A stretch of DNA of 32,151 bases from Thermodesulfobacteriota bacterium (GTDB lineage Bacteria > Desulfobacterota > S145-22): positions 1 through 32,151 of the forward strand of contig JANTFN010000003.1 of NCBI GenBank assembly GCA_024763435.1. Direction: 5' to 3'. Shown here in pieces: positions 18,079 to 26,111 of the stretch. Position numbers and translations under genes: made by a program. A model generated the notes under the pieces. The model was not told where the DNA came from, ran no database searches, and saw only the letters and a program-made list of their open reading frames with translations. The first letter of the stretch is position 1, and each line of letters begins with the position of its first letter.

Positions 18079-20766
18079 TTACCATGTTTGACTGATCCAG
18101 TGCGGGCAATCTCCCTTGTCGATGCTAAGATTAATTTTTTGACTTTTCACGGGGGCATCTGTTAGATAAATTGTTTTGGTATCTTTTGACACGCCATTTT
18201 GCGTGTAGGTAAATAGCGAAATATTTAGTTTTGGGGACAACTTCCCGTAACACAGGCAGCCGGGGCCAAAAGGAGTTCCATCAATACCCTGCTTGCATTC
18301 CTTGAATACCCAAAACAGCGCTTCCACGCCGGAAATACCGACCGTGGGGAGGGTCATGACATAACTTATCTTGCCTTTGGGAAATGATGTCGTTTTGTAC
18401 TGGATGGGGGAAGAATTTCCCCTGCCGGTGAAGGAAAAGGTGTCTTTGACTGTTTTGGGTTCAATCCAGAATTTCCAATGACTGTGCCAGGTTTGTGGGG
18501 CGCTCGCACCGAGACGATAGGGGGTTGCAACAGTAAAAGTCAAATATTGTGCCCCGAATTGAGTATGCCCATAATCACCGAGGACAAAGGCGGAATTTGA
18601 GTTGACTTCCATAAAGACTTTTATCCATTTTACGCTTCCGGTTGACGAGGCGCTGAACTGCCATTTGACGTCCTTGATTTTGAATGTTGCATTTTTTGGT
18701 TTCTGGTCATTGGTGATTGAAAAAGCACTGCTTTCGATCTGGGCGCTGCGGTCCGATTTTTCGATGAGCGCGGTATATTTTCCCTGGGGTGTGTCTGCTA
18801 AGACCGCAATCGAGGCCACGCCGCTATAGGGGTTGATAATCAGCTCTTCGGCAATCTTCTTGTGGCTGGCATTCCAAAGCGAAATATAAAGGTTTGTGTT
18901 TTGCAAAGCCTGTTTGTCCAAAACAGTCCACCTAACGTTGTGCCAGCTGCCGGCTTTCCATACCGTTGTTTTGATGGGTTCGGTTATTTTAAGGGTATTA
19001 AAGTAAGCCGGGGCTCTATGGGAATAGGAGATTGAAGGACCGCTGGTTTTTAAAGTAAAAGGCGCACTGTCGCCGGAGACAGTCTTGTTGGATGCTTCAA
19101 CACGCGCGATGAATTGTCCGCTATAAAACTTGGCGGGGATTTTCCAGAGAAGTTCTCCTGTGTTGATAATTGTATTATCGCCCCCTGAGCCGCTACTGAT
19201 TATTGAAAAGGGGGAAGTTTTACCATCCGGATAAATCGTAATTTTTACCTTCGTGGTTTTGCCAAGCCCTATACTGTACCAGCGAATGGGTAATGTCTGG
19301 CCGGACTTCCAGATTGAACCGGATTTTGGGGACCAGACGTTTATGAACGCCGATTCTATGATTTTCGGGGGTAATGGCTTTGCAATGTAAAAAGTATCAC
19401 TTTCACCGTAAATCTTGCTGTTGTTTGAGGCTGAAACGCGGATAAAATAGGTTCCCGCGGGTATTGTCGAAGGTACCGTCCAGGGGAAGGTGAAGCTCAA
19501 AGCGTTAATAGAGCTTTTTATTGTTTTGGTTGTTTTCTTGGTTGTAGCATTTTTAAGCTTGATATTTACCTTATTAATGCTGGCTCCCAAAACAATCCAT
19601 TTTATTTTATGGGTTGTTTTGTAACGCCATACATTATTTTTCATGGGGGATGATATGCCTATACCGTTAGAAGTCCCCATGAAAATTTCGGGTAAAGGAA
19701 GAAAAGCCAGTGGTTTTCTCGCTGCGTAGGGCAATGGTCTTTTCGGTAAAGGCCCAATTCCTGGCTTTGCGATTGAGACGTTTCCCGCGGCAGCCGGTGC
19801 GCGATGCGTTGCCGGCACGTTGCCTGGAATGGTGAAATGTTTGCTATCACTGAAAACCAGGTTATCCAGGGTCTGCACCCGCACTATGTACTTGCCTGTG
19901 CGTTTGATCCTGGAAAGCGACAGACTGAAATGTCCATTGTTGGAAGCGTTTTTCGTCAGCCAGGCCCCATGGCCGTCAGCGGCCAGACGAGATTGTCCAG
20001 CCGGATAAAGCAGAATTTTGATACGGGTATTCATTCTGCCCTTTTTAGACCAGCGGATGTCCAGAAACTTCCCTCTCCAGCCTTTGACCCCGGGATGCTC
20101 CGAGCCCTTCATGGCCAGGGTTTCGATTTCCGCTTTGACATTATAGATCTTCCCCAGCACGTTCCTGACAGGTTTCGCCCTCTCGATATGGGGAGTCCGG
20201 GCGGGCCCTGTTATCCTGACCCCCTGGATCGGTGCGGCAACAATAATCTGAACCGAGGTGCTGTTGTTCTGTGGTCTTATGTCTTCCTGCCCTTTCTTCG
20301 GGATGACCGCAACCTTGACGGTGAAACTCCCCGGCTTTTTAACCTTGAAGGTGGTCTTAACGTCATGTGACTTTCCGGCATCAAGTTTGAGTTTATGGTT
20401 CTTGTCTTTGGTGATCTTCTTTCCGTTCAGGTAGAAGCGCACCACGGCATCCTTGAAGGTCAGGAGACCTGTGTTTTGAATGGTTGCCGTAAAGGTAAGG
20501 GGTTTTCCTATCTTTGGCTTACTGGGAGAGAAGGTGAGTTTCTGGACACTGAGATCACCTTTCAAAGTCAAGGGCCTGGCTTGATGGATTTTCTGGCGGG
20601 CAGGTTGCGCCCGGTGGGATTGCTGCCCGGCAGGGTGACTGTTCCCGGTCCTTTCAGGGGGCGGCAACTGAAGCTGCTGGATGGCAACTGCGGTTGAGCC
20701 ATAGAAGCAGAAGGCTATAAGGGTGAAAGCAAAAATTGCCTGTACGATATATGTCTTCCTTTTCAT
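18079..20766 (-). CDS. Large secreted protein with CARDB-like and repeated Kre9/KNH-like domains
   Basis: 895 aa, signal peptide; CARDB-like LSVQKLTFSPSKPKIGKPLTFTATIQNTG; repeated W..G....I.W...G....V.I.L....W.VP......Y.IRV.......SD.F.I units. Confidence 0.75.
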   Translation of the reverse strand: MKRKTYIVQAIFAFTLIAFCFYGSTAVAIQQLQLPPPERTGNSHPAGQQSHRAQPARQKIHQARPLTLKGDLSVQKLTFSPSKPKIGKPLTFTATIQNTGLLTFKDAVVRFYLNGKKITKDKNHKLKLDAGKSHDVKTTFKVKKPGSFTVKVAVIPKKGQEDIRPQNNSTSVQIIVAAPIQGVRITGPARTPHIERAKPVRNVLGKIYNVKAEIETLAMKGSEHPGVKGWRGKFLDIRWSKKGRMNTRIKILLYPAGQSRLAADGHGAWLTKNASNNGHFSLSLSRIKRTGKYIVRVQTLDNLVFSDSKHFTIPGNVPATHRAPAAAGNVSIAKPGIGPLPKRPLPYAARKPLAFLPLPEIFMGTSNGIGISSPMKNNVWRYKTTHKIKWIVLGASINKVNIKLKNATTKKTTKTIKSSINALSFTFPWTVPSTIPAGTYFIRVSASNNSKIYGESDTFYIAKPLPPKIIESAFINVWSPKSGSIWKSGQTLPIRWYSIGLGKTTKVKITIYPDGKTSPFSIISSGSGGDNTIINTGELLWKIPAKFYSGQFIARVEASNKTVSGDSAPFTLKTSGPSISYSHRAPAYFNTLKITEPIKTTVWKAGSWHNVRWTVLDKQALQNTNLYISLWNASHKKIAEELIINPYSGVASIAVLADTPQGKYTALIEKSDRSAQIESSAFSITNDQKPKNATFKIKDVKWQFSASSTGSVKWIKVFMEVNSNSAFVLGDYGHTQFGAQYLTFTVATPYRLGASAPQTWHSHWKFWIEPKTVKDTFSFTGRGNSSPIQYKTTSFPKGKISYVMTLPTVGISGVEALFWVFKECKQGIDGTPFGPGCLCYGKLSPKLNISLFTYTQNGVSKDTKTIYLTDAPVKSQKINLSIDKGDCPHWISQTW

Positions 20767-20857
20767 GACCTGTCCCCTCCTTTTTTCATGCTGAGATTAT
20801 ACCGGACCATTTTCTATGATCCTTTTTTTAGTAGTTACAGGATGGCACGCACCACCT

Positions 20858-23371
20858 TCACCAACAACTTCTGGCTTCTGAACAGGTGAGGGGGTAGAAG
20901 TATACCGTATCATCAAAATCTCTGTAGGTATGAAGCCTCTTATAGATATAACCTTTTACACAGTTGTTGGCTTCATTGGTTTCCATAATAAGATTATCAG
21001 GGTCAATTCTGGCATGGTACTCCCGGACTCCCGGCATGATCCAGTACTCCTGGCGTTGATCGCATTTATATCCGTCTCCCCCAGTATAGGGATCCAGCTC
21101 AGGGATGTCGTAGCACTTCCCCCCGCACTTCTCTATCCAGATGCAAAGTTTTGACGGGGGCGACCGGACAGTCCCCATGTTCCTTACGTAGACAGGGATT
21201 CTGACATGTCTGTTCAGCTTTGCCCAAATTTCACTACATATACAAACGACAAGGTCAGGCAGATTGTTTGCTCTGTGGGCGGAGAAAGTTTTACGGTCTT
21301 CGTTGTTAGATTCATTGGATTCATCGACATCATTGTTGGTATCAATCTCAAGGGTGTGGTGATATTCTCCAGCAGCAGGATAATTGTATGATTTTTCCAG
21401 AAGATAGTGTACCCCGTAGTTAAGGGAAGGAATGTTTATGTCATCAAATTCCTTTTGAAATCTCGGTCCGCTTATGGCCAGCTTTGCCTTCGAAGGGCCC
21501 GCGCTTCCCAGGGAATTGTTTTCAATCAAGGCCTTTACCGTGATTAATCCCTGTGTTTCATCCTCTTCTATTTCCATGTTCCTGATGATCAAGTCTGGTT
21601 TGTAGGTGACAATTTCAAACCGGTCACTGACTGTCAGGTAATTCCAGTCTCCCTTTCTTATTTCGATTCTATAATTGCCTGACGGAATTTCAGGGACCTG
21701 CCAGGTAAAGCTGGTGCCGTGAAGTTCTTCACTTATTAATTCATACCGGACACCCATGAGCAGGACAAAAAAACCTTCCTCAGAATTGTGGAAGTTGTCC
21801 GTCCACTTGAGAGTGTACGTGTTGCCCTGGACGAGAATCGATCCCTTGCGGGGAAAGATTACCATGTTCGGCGGCGGGATATATTCTTCTGTGGCTATCT
21901 GCTGACATGTCATTGTATCGGACCAGGTATTATCTTCGTCGGATTCATCAATCCTGTGGTTCGCATCTGCCTCAATCCTGATTTCCTTGCCGCATGGAGC
22001 GGAAGCAAAAGTGTAAGAAAGAAGTTCTGTTGATACACTTGACGGTAAAGGAGGATTGACGTGCTGGGAATGCACAAGGCTGTTTCCGAACCAGATATGA
22101 ACGTTGAAAGCATCTAATACGGTGAGTGTGCCAATATTTTTTACCTTGTAAGATAATGTTACGGCATCGCCGGGTGAAAAATACCGGGGTAAAAAACTGA
22201 CCTCTGTTACGATAAGGTTTGGACCATCACCAGGCGAAAACAGTTTGCCGGGCAAATGCTTCCCTTCTGCCTGGAGGATTGAAGGCTTTGAAGCCTGCAT
22301 TGTCGGATGCGTTTTCGGGGATATGATTGTCGGCTTAAAGGCTTTCGCTTTAACTTTCTTAAAGGCGACCTGGATTTTTTCACTTTTTTTCAGCACAAGT
22401 TCAGTATCAAAATCCAGCATGCCGCCCGGTTTAGCCAAAAGCTTCTTGGGATCAATGCCTTTCAATCGCCAGCTCTTTGCCCTGCCACCATGGTGGAGGA
22501 CCAGCTTTCCATGCCGGTAATCCCCGGCAGTCAGTTTCCCTTTCCCCCTGTTCCGGACACGGATATGAAGCGTGCCGCCCTTGAGATAAATCCTCACGAT
22601 GGAAAGCAGGGGAGGTGCCTGGGCCAGAAGCGTTGTTTTCTTGGATGCCGCCGGGGCCGGAGAGTACTTCCTGACACTCAGGGTCTTTTCCGCCTCGGCC
22701 TTCTTTTTGAAAAACCGCCCACGTCTCGCCAGGCATTTCCTGTAGGTGGTTTCAACGATCCGGCCATTTAACAGGCACCATCCCATGGGTTCACATACCC
22801 TGGAAGCTGCTTGTTTGTCTTTGAAAAATATGCCCTTCTTTTTGAAACAGTCTCCCTTCTTCATAAGAGAAACCTTGTGGTTGATGCAGCAATATCCTGG
22901 CTGATTCATCTCGCAGTAAAGAAGCGCAGCGCCTTTTTTTTCAAAGAACCGCCCTTTTGCCTCCTGACACTTTCCCCTGACGGTTTTGACGACCTTCCCG
23001 TTGATGCAGCAATATCCCGGCTGATTGATCTCGCAATAGTGGGTCGCCGCTGCCTTATTTTCAAAGAACAGGCCATTTATTCCCTGACAGTCTTCCTTTT
23101 TTAATGAAGCGACCTTGCCATCTGTACAGCACCATCCTTTCGTCTGGGCATTGAGATACGCCTTCGCGGAATTCCTGTCTTTGAAGAAATGCCCCTTGCA
23201 CCTGGACCGGGTGCTTTTGAAGATCTTACCATCCGCGCAGCACCAGCCGGTGACGTGGCTACCCTTTTTAGTCTTTGCGGCTTGTTTGGCATAGGAAGAG
23301 AGAACACTTCCCGCAGTTATCAGCAATGCCGCCAACAGGAAGGTTATCAGGTGTTTTGTCTGTTTTTTTAT
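20858..23371 (-). CDS. Secreted cysteine-module repeat protein A (5 modules) with CARDB/Kre9-like C-terminus; probable ATA start at 23371
   Basis: ORF track starts at TTG 23335, inside the signal peptide. Homology to the D paralog extends upstream to ATA (23371-23369) preceded by GGAGG with a 7-nt spacer: (I/M)KKQTKHLITFLLAALLITAGSVLSSYAKQ. Confidence 0.75.
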   Translation of the reverse strand: MKKQTKHLITFLLAALLITAGSVLSSYAKQAAKTKKGSHVTGWCCADGKIFKSTRSRCKGHFFKDRNSAKAYLNAQTKGWCCTDGKVASLKKEDCQGINGLFFENKAAATHYCEINQPGYCCINGKVVKTVRGKCQEAKGRFFEKKGAALLYCEMNQPGYCCINHKVSLMKKGDCFKKKGIFFKDKQAASRVCEPMGWCLLNGRIVETTYRKCLARRGRFFKKKAEAEKTLSVRKYSPAPAASKKTTLLAQAPPLLSIVRIYLKGGTLHIRVRNRGKGKLTAGDYRHGKLVLHHGGRAKSWRLKGIDPKKLLAKPGGMLDFDTELVLKKSEKIQVAFKKVKAKAFKPTIISPKTHPTMQASKPSILQAEGKHLPGKLFSPGDGPNLIVTEVSFLPRYFSPGDAVTLSYKVKNIGTLTVLDAFNVHIWFGNSLVHSQHVNPPLPSSVSTELLSYTFASAPCGKEIRIEADANHRIDESDEDNTWSDTMTCQQIATEEYIPPPNMVIFPRKGSILVQGNTYTLKWTDNFHNSEEGFFVLLMGVRYELISEELHGTSFTWQVPEIPSGNYRIEIRKGDWNYLTVSDRFEIVTYKPDLIIRNMEIEEDETQGLITVKALIENNSLGSAGPSKAKLAISGPRFQKEFDDINIPSLNYGVHYLLEKSYNYPAAGEYHHTLEIDTNNDVDESNESNNEDRKTFSAHRANNLPDLVVCICSEIWAKLNRHVRIPVYVRNMGTVRSPPSKLCIWIEKCGGKCYDIPELDPYTGGDGYKCDQRQEYWIMPGVREYHARIDPDNLIMETNEANNCVKGYIYKRLHTYRDFDDTVYFYPLTCSEARSCW
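22679..23248 (-). repeat. Cysteine-module tandem array of protein A: 4 modules + cap
   Basis: GWCCADGKIFKSTRSRCKGHFF.. / GWCCTDGKVASLKKEDCQGINGLFF..YC / GYCCINGKVVKTVRGKCQEAKGRFF..YC / GYCCINHKVSLMKKGDCFKKKGIFF..VC / GWCLLNGRIVETTYRKCLARRGRFFKKKAEAEKTL. Confidence 0.9.
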
Positions 23372-23403
23372 AACCTATCCTCCTTCCATTTAGTTTATCA
23401 AAG

Positions 23404-25566
23404 CTACAACGTGAGACAGGAATACTCCCTCTCCCTATCAATAGCTCTCCAGGTGATGTGACAATCATTATTCGAGGTGCTTGTTTCGGGTATCTTGTTG
23501 TGCTGATCAAGAATAACGTGAAAATCGAGATCGTCGCCCCTGTGTGAATCATTATAAATAAAGGTATATATTTTTTCCTGGTGCCCGCCGATCCCATCCT
23601 CAATCCAGCCGGCCATATCAAGGCCCCGGAGATCAATTCTGATTCGCCGCCAGGTTGTTCCAGCTTCTCGGTTTTCTACGGTGATCTGAATAACAAGCTG
23701 TCGTTGCCCGCTCACTGTTCGACGGGAAATTCTGACATGGGATGTGTGAATGTCGATCTCGGGATGTTCACTCTCATCGCCGGGAGTGAACGTGATACCG
23801 GCTGCGTCATTATTGCCTGAACTGTTGGTAACGGTTATTTCGGCAGGTCGATTTTCTCCGGCATAAAGTCTGTCGGTAGGATCTCCGTAAGGATCATCCA
23901 TGGTGTCCGAAAGCTGCATCCTAATCCGGGTGTTATTCCAACTGATAATATTGACCCTGTAAGCGTATCTGTCACCCGGGACAGAAAATGTTAATTGACC
24001 CGGGGAGTCTCCAAAGTTCCTCCCGCGTATCGTAAGCTCCTGGAGAGGTGAAATTTCTCTCTTGGAAAGGCGATCGATACGTGGAACCATCGGCTGAATG
24101 GTGCAGACATATCTGGGACCTTCTTCGCCACTGTAATAGTAAGGTGTCTCGCTGGGTCCACCCGGTCCCGAAGCGATAAAGGTTCCGGGTGCCGGCGGTT
24201 CGACCCGGGCAGGTTTGAGCCAGATCACAGTCTCTTTTGCCGACCGGCCGATGGCTTCTCCCATGGATATCGGAACGATGCAGCGGACACGCCCTTGCGT
24301 CCATTCGGTAATCTCGCAGGAAAAAGTCGCATCCGGCAGGGCAATGACCACATGGCCTTCGTTTCTCCCAAAATCGTGGCCGTAAATGGACAGATTCCCC
24401 CCGACAGCGACCGGATGGTTGACCGATGTAATCCTGGCCGGAAACCCGGGCTCGGGGAGTGATGGTGCCTGCGCAGTCATCCCCGCATTAGATCCGGCAA
24501 CTCTTCGTTCTGTGGTCATGCGCGAATTCTGTAATGCCTTGTTGGATTGTTGAGAGGGAGCTATTTTCCTTTTAAAATAGTCGGTTTTTACTGTTGGCAT
24601 AATCTGCAAAGCACTTGACCTGCTGGCAACAGGGATGAGCAAAGCAGTTTTCTTCGCTTCACCGGGAAGGTTTGAAAATGACGTCTTGATCCTTGCGCGC
24701 CGGGTCAACTTGAGTCCGGTATCGAAATCCACGCTTTTGCCGGGGGTGAGCGCCCCCCTGGGATCGACCTTGCCCAAAGTCCAGGTCTTGTTCTTCGCGC
24801 CAAATGACAGAATAAGGCGGCCCTTGTCGTAATGCTTGCGCGTAAACTTCCCTTTGCCCTTGTTTTTGACCCGGACATAGATGGTGCCGTTTCTGAGAAA
24901 AATCTTCTCCACGGAAAGCAGGGGAGAGAGAGTGGACTTCCCTGATGTCCCCGGACCGGAAGAGGGTTTCTGCTTCTGTGTTGCCTGGCGCAGGGCCTTT
25001 TGAGCTTCCGCTTTCTTGGTGAAAAAACGCCCCCTTCTCGTCAGGCAGATCTTGCGGGTGGTTTCAAAAATCCGGCCATTAAACAAACACCAGCCCTTGC
25101 AGGCCGCGGCGGCTTTTTCCCTGCCTGTGAAGAACTTCCCTCCCTTGTCCTGACAGCCCCCTTTGGTCATCCTTGAGACTTTTCCATCCAGGCAGCAGTA
25201 CCCGGGGGTCTGGGCGTCGCAGTAGTCATTGGCGTCATTCTGGGTTGTGAAGAACTTCCCTCCTCTTATTTTGCAATTGCCTTTGGTTATGTTGGTAACC
25301 TTTCTATCCGCGCAGCACCAGCCTTTTGTCTGGGCATCGAGATACGCCTTCGCGGAGTTCCTGTCTTTGAAGAAATGCCCCTTATGTTCTCGACAGTAGG
25401 AACTGGTACTTTTGATGATCTTGCCTTTCGCGTAGCACCAGCCGACTATTTGACCGCCCTTTTTCCCTTTCGATGCCTGTTTGGCGTAGGAAGAGATGGC
25501 AAATGCGGAGACGACCAGTAATGCTGTGAAAAGAAAGAATATTGCATGTTTTGTTCTAGGGTTCAT
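23404..25566 (-). CDS. Secreted cysteine-module repeat protein B (4 modules) with IPT/TIG-like and CARDB-like C-terminus
   Basis: 720 aa, signal peptide MNPRTKHAIFFLFTALLVVSAFAISSYA; TIG-like VPRIDRLSKREISPLQELTIRGRNFGDSPGQLTF; RBS GGAGGGG. Confidence 0.8.
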   Translation of the reverse strand: MNPRTKHAIFFLFTALLVVSAFAISSYAKQASKGKKGGQIVGWCYAKGKIIKSTSSYCREHKGHFFKDRNSAKAYLDAQTKGWCCADRKVTNITKGNCKIRGGKFFTTQNDANDYCDAQTPGYCCLDGKVSRMTKGGCQDKGGKFFTGREKAAAACKGWCLFNGRIFETTRKICLTRRGRFFTKKAEAQKALRQATQKQKPSSGPGTSGKSTLSPLLSVEKIFLRNGTIYVRVKNKGKGKFTRKHYDKGRLILSFGAKNKTWTLGKVDPRGALTPGKSVDFDTGLKLTRRARIKTSFSNLPGEAKKTALLIPVASRSSALQIMPTVKTDYFKRKIAPSQQSNKALQNSRMTTERRVAGSNAGMTAQAPSLPEPGFPARITSVNHPVAVGGNLSIYGHDFGRNEGHVVIALPDATFSCEITEWTQGRVRCIVPISMGEAIGRSAKETVIWLKPARVEPPAPGTFIASGPGGPSETPYYYSGEEGPRYVCTIQPMVPRIDRLSKREISPLQELTIRGRNFGDSPGQLTFSVPGDRYAYRVNIISWNNTRIRMQLSDTMDDPYGDPTDRLYAGENRPAEITVTNSSGNNDAAGITFTPGDESEHPEIDIHTSHVRISRRTVSGQRQLVIQITVENREAGTTWRRIRIDLRGLDMAGWIEDGIGGHQEKIYTFIYNDSHRGDDLDFHVILDQHNKIPETSTSNNDCHITWRAIDREREYSCLTL
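24991..25443 (-). repeat. Cysteine-module tandem array of protein B: 3 modules + cap
   Basis: GWCYAKGKIIKSTSSYCREHKGHFF.. / GWCCADRKVTNITKGNCKIRGGKFF..YC / GYCCLDGKVSRMTKGGCQDKGGKFF..AC / GWCLFNGRIFETTRKICLTRRGRFFTKKAEAQKAL. Confidence 0.9.
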
Positions 25567-25605
25567 GGTAATTCCCCTCCTTTTTTTATGTTGCCGGTTT
25601 TTTAC

Positions 25606-25645
25606 TCTTTATAAGTAAGTGTCAAAATCACCGAAAAAGTTCATT
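25606..25645 (-). promoter_or_regulatory. 40-bp conserved upstream element (copy 1, gene B)
   Basis: tctttataagtaagtgTcaaaatcaccgaaaaAgttcatt; 38/40 identical to 31947-31986; starts 40 bp upstream of the gene B start. Confidence 0.7.
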
Positions 25646-25711
25646 CCTCTGTGAAATTAAATTTTTCATGTCTAAATGAAGATTTAACAATTTAAATTCC
25701 CATAAAAAGTT

Positions 25712-25725
25712 TCCCCTGTAGGGGA
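25712..25725. repeat. Short GC-rich palindrome TCCCCTGTAGGGGA flanked by T-runs, terminator-like
   Basis: 6-bp complementary arms; on the - strand followed by AACTTTTTAT, on the + strand by tctattttttt. Confidence 0.3.
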
Positions 25726-26111
25726 TCTATTTTTTTCTCCGGAAGAAGGAAAATATTTCCCCCTGTTTTTCTAATACAAGTAAAAATGTCAAAAGGCCCT
25801 TGTTTCTAAACCAGGGCACAACGGAGAAAAATCAAAAAAAGGGAGAATACACCAGGAGTTTTCCAGCGATAGCATAGTCTGCGGCCTGTAACGCGATATC
25901 TCACCGGAAACGCATACCTTAAAGATGATGTCTGTTGTTGGACCATTACGTGAATCTCTAAATTATAGGTTCTCATAAACAATAACATTGTTTTAATATC
26001 ATGTCAAAGTCCTGGCAGTGCTTAACGGCATACGTAAAGGGAAAACTAAAGCGTGTAAATAAAATTAAGTTCATATCGAGAAAGCCCCTTTTTGTTGTTG
26101 GCTAACGCTTG

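Noticed and set aside
19804-20370. 188-aa + strand ORF inside the 18079-20766 secreted protein
   Set aside because: Antisense shadow ORF; composition not protein-like and no start signal.
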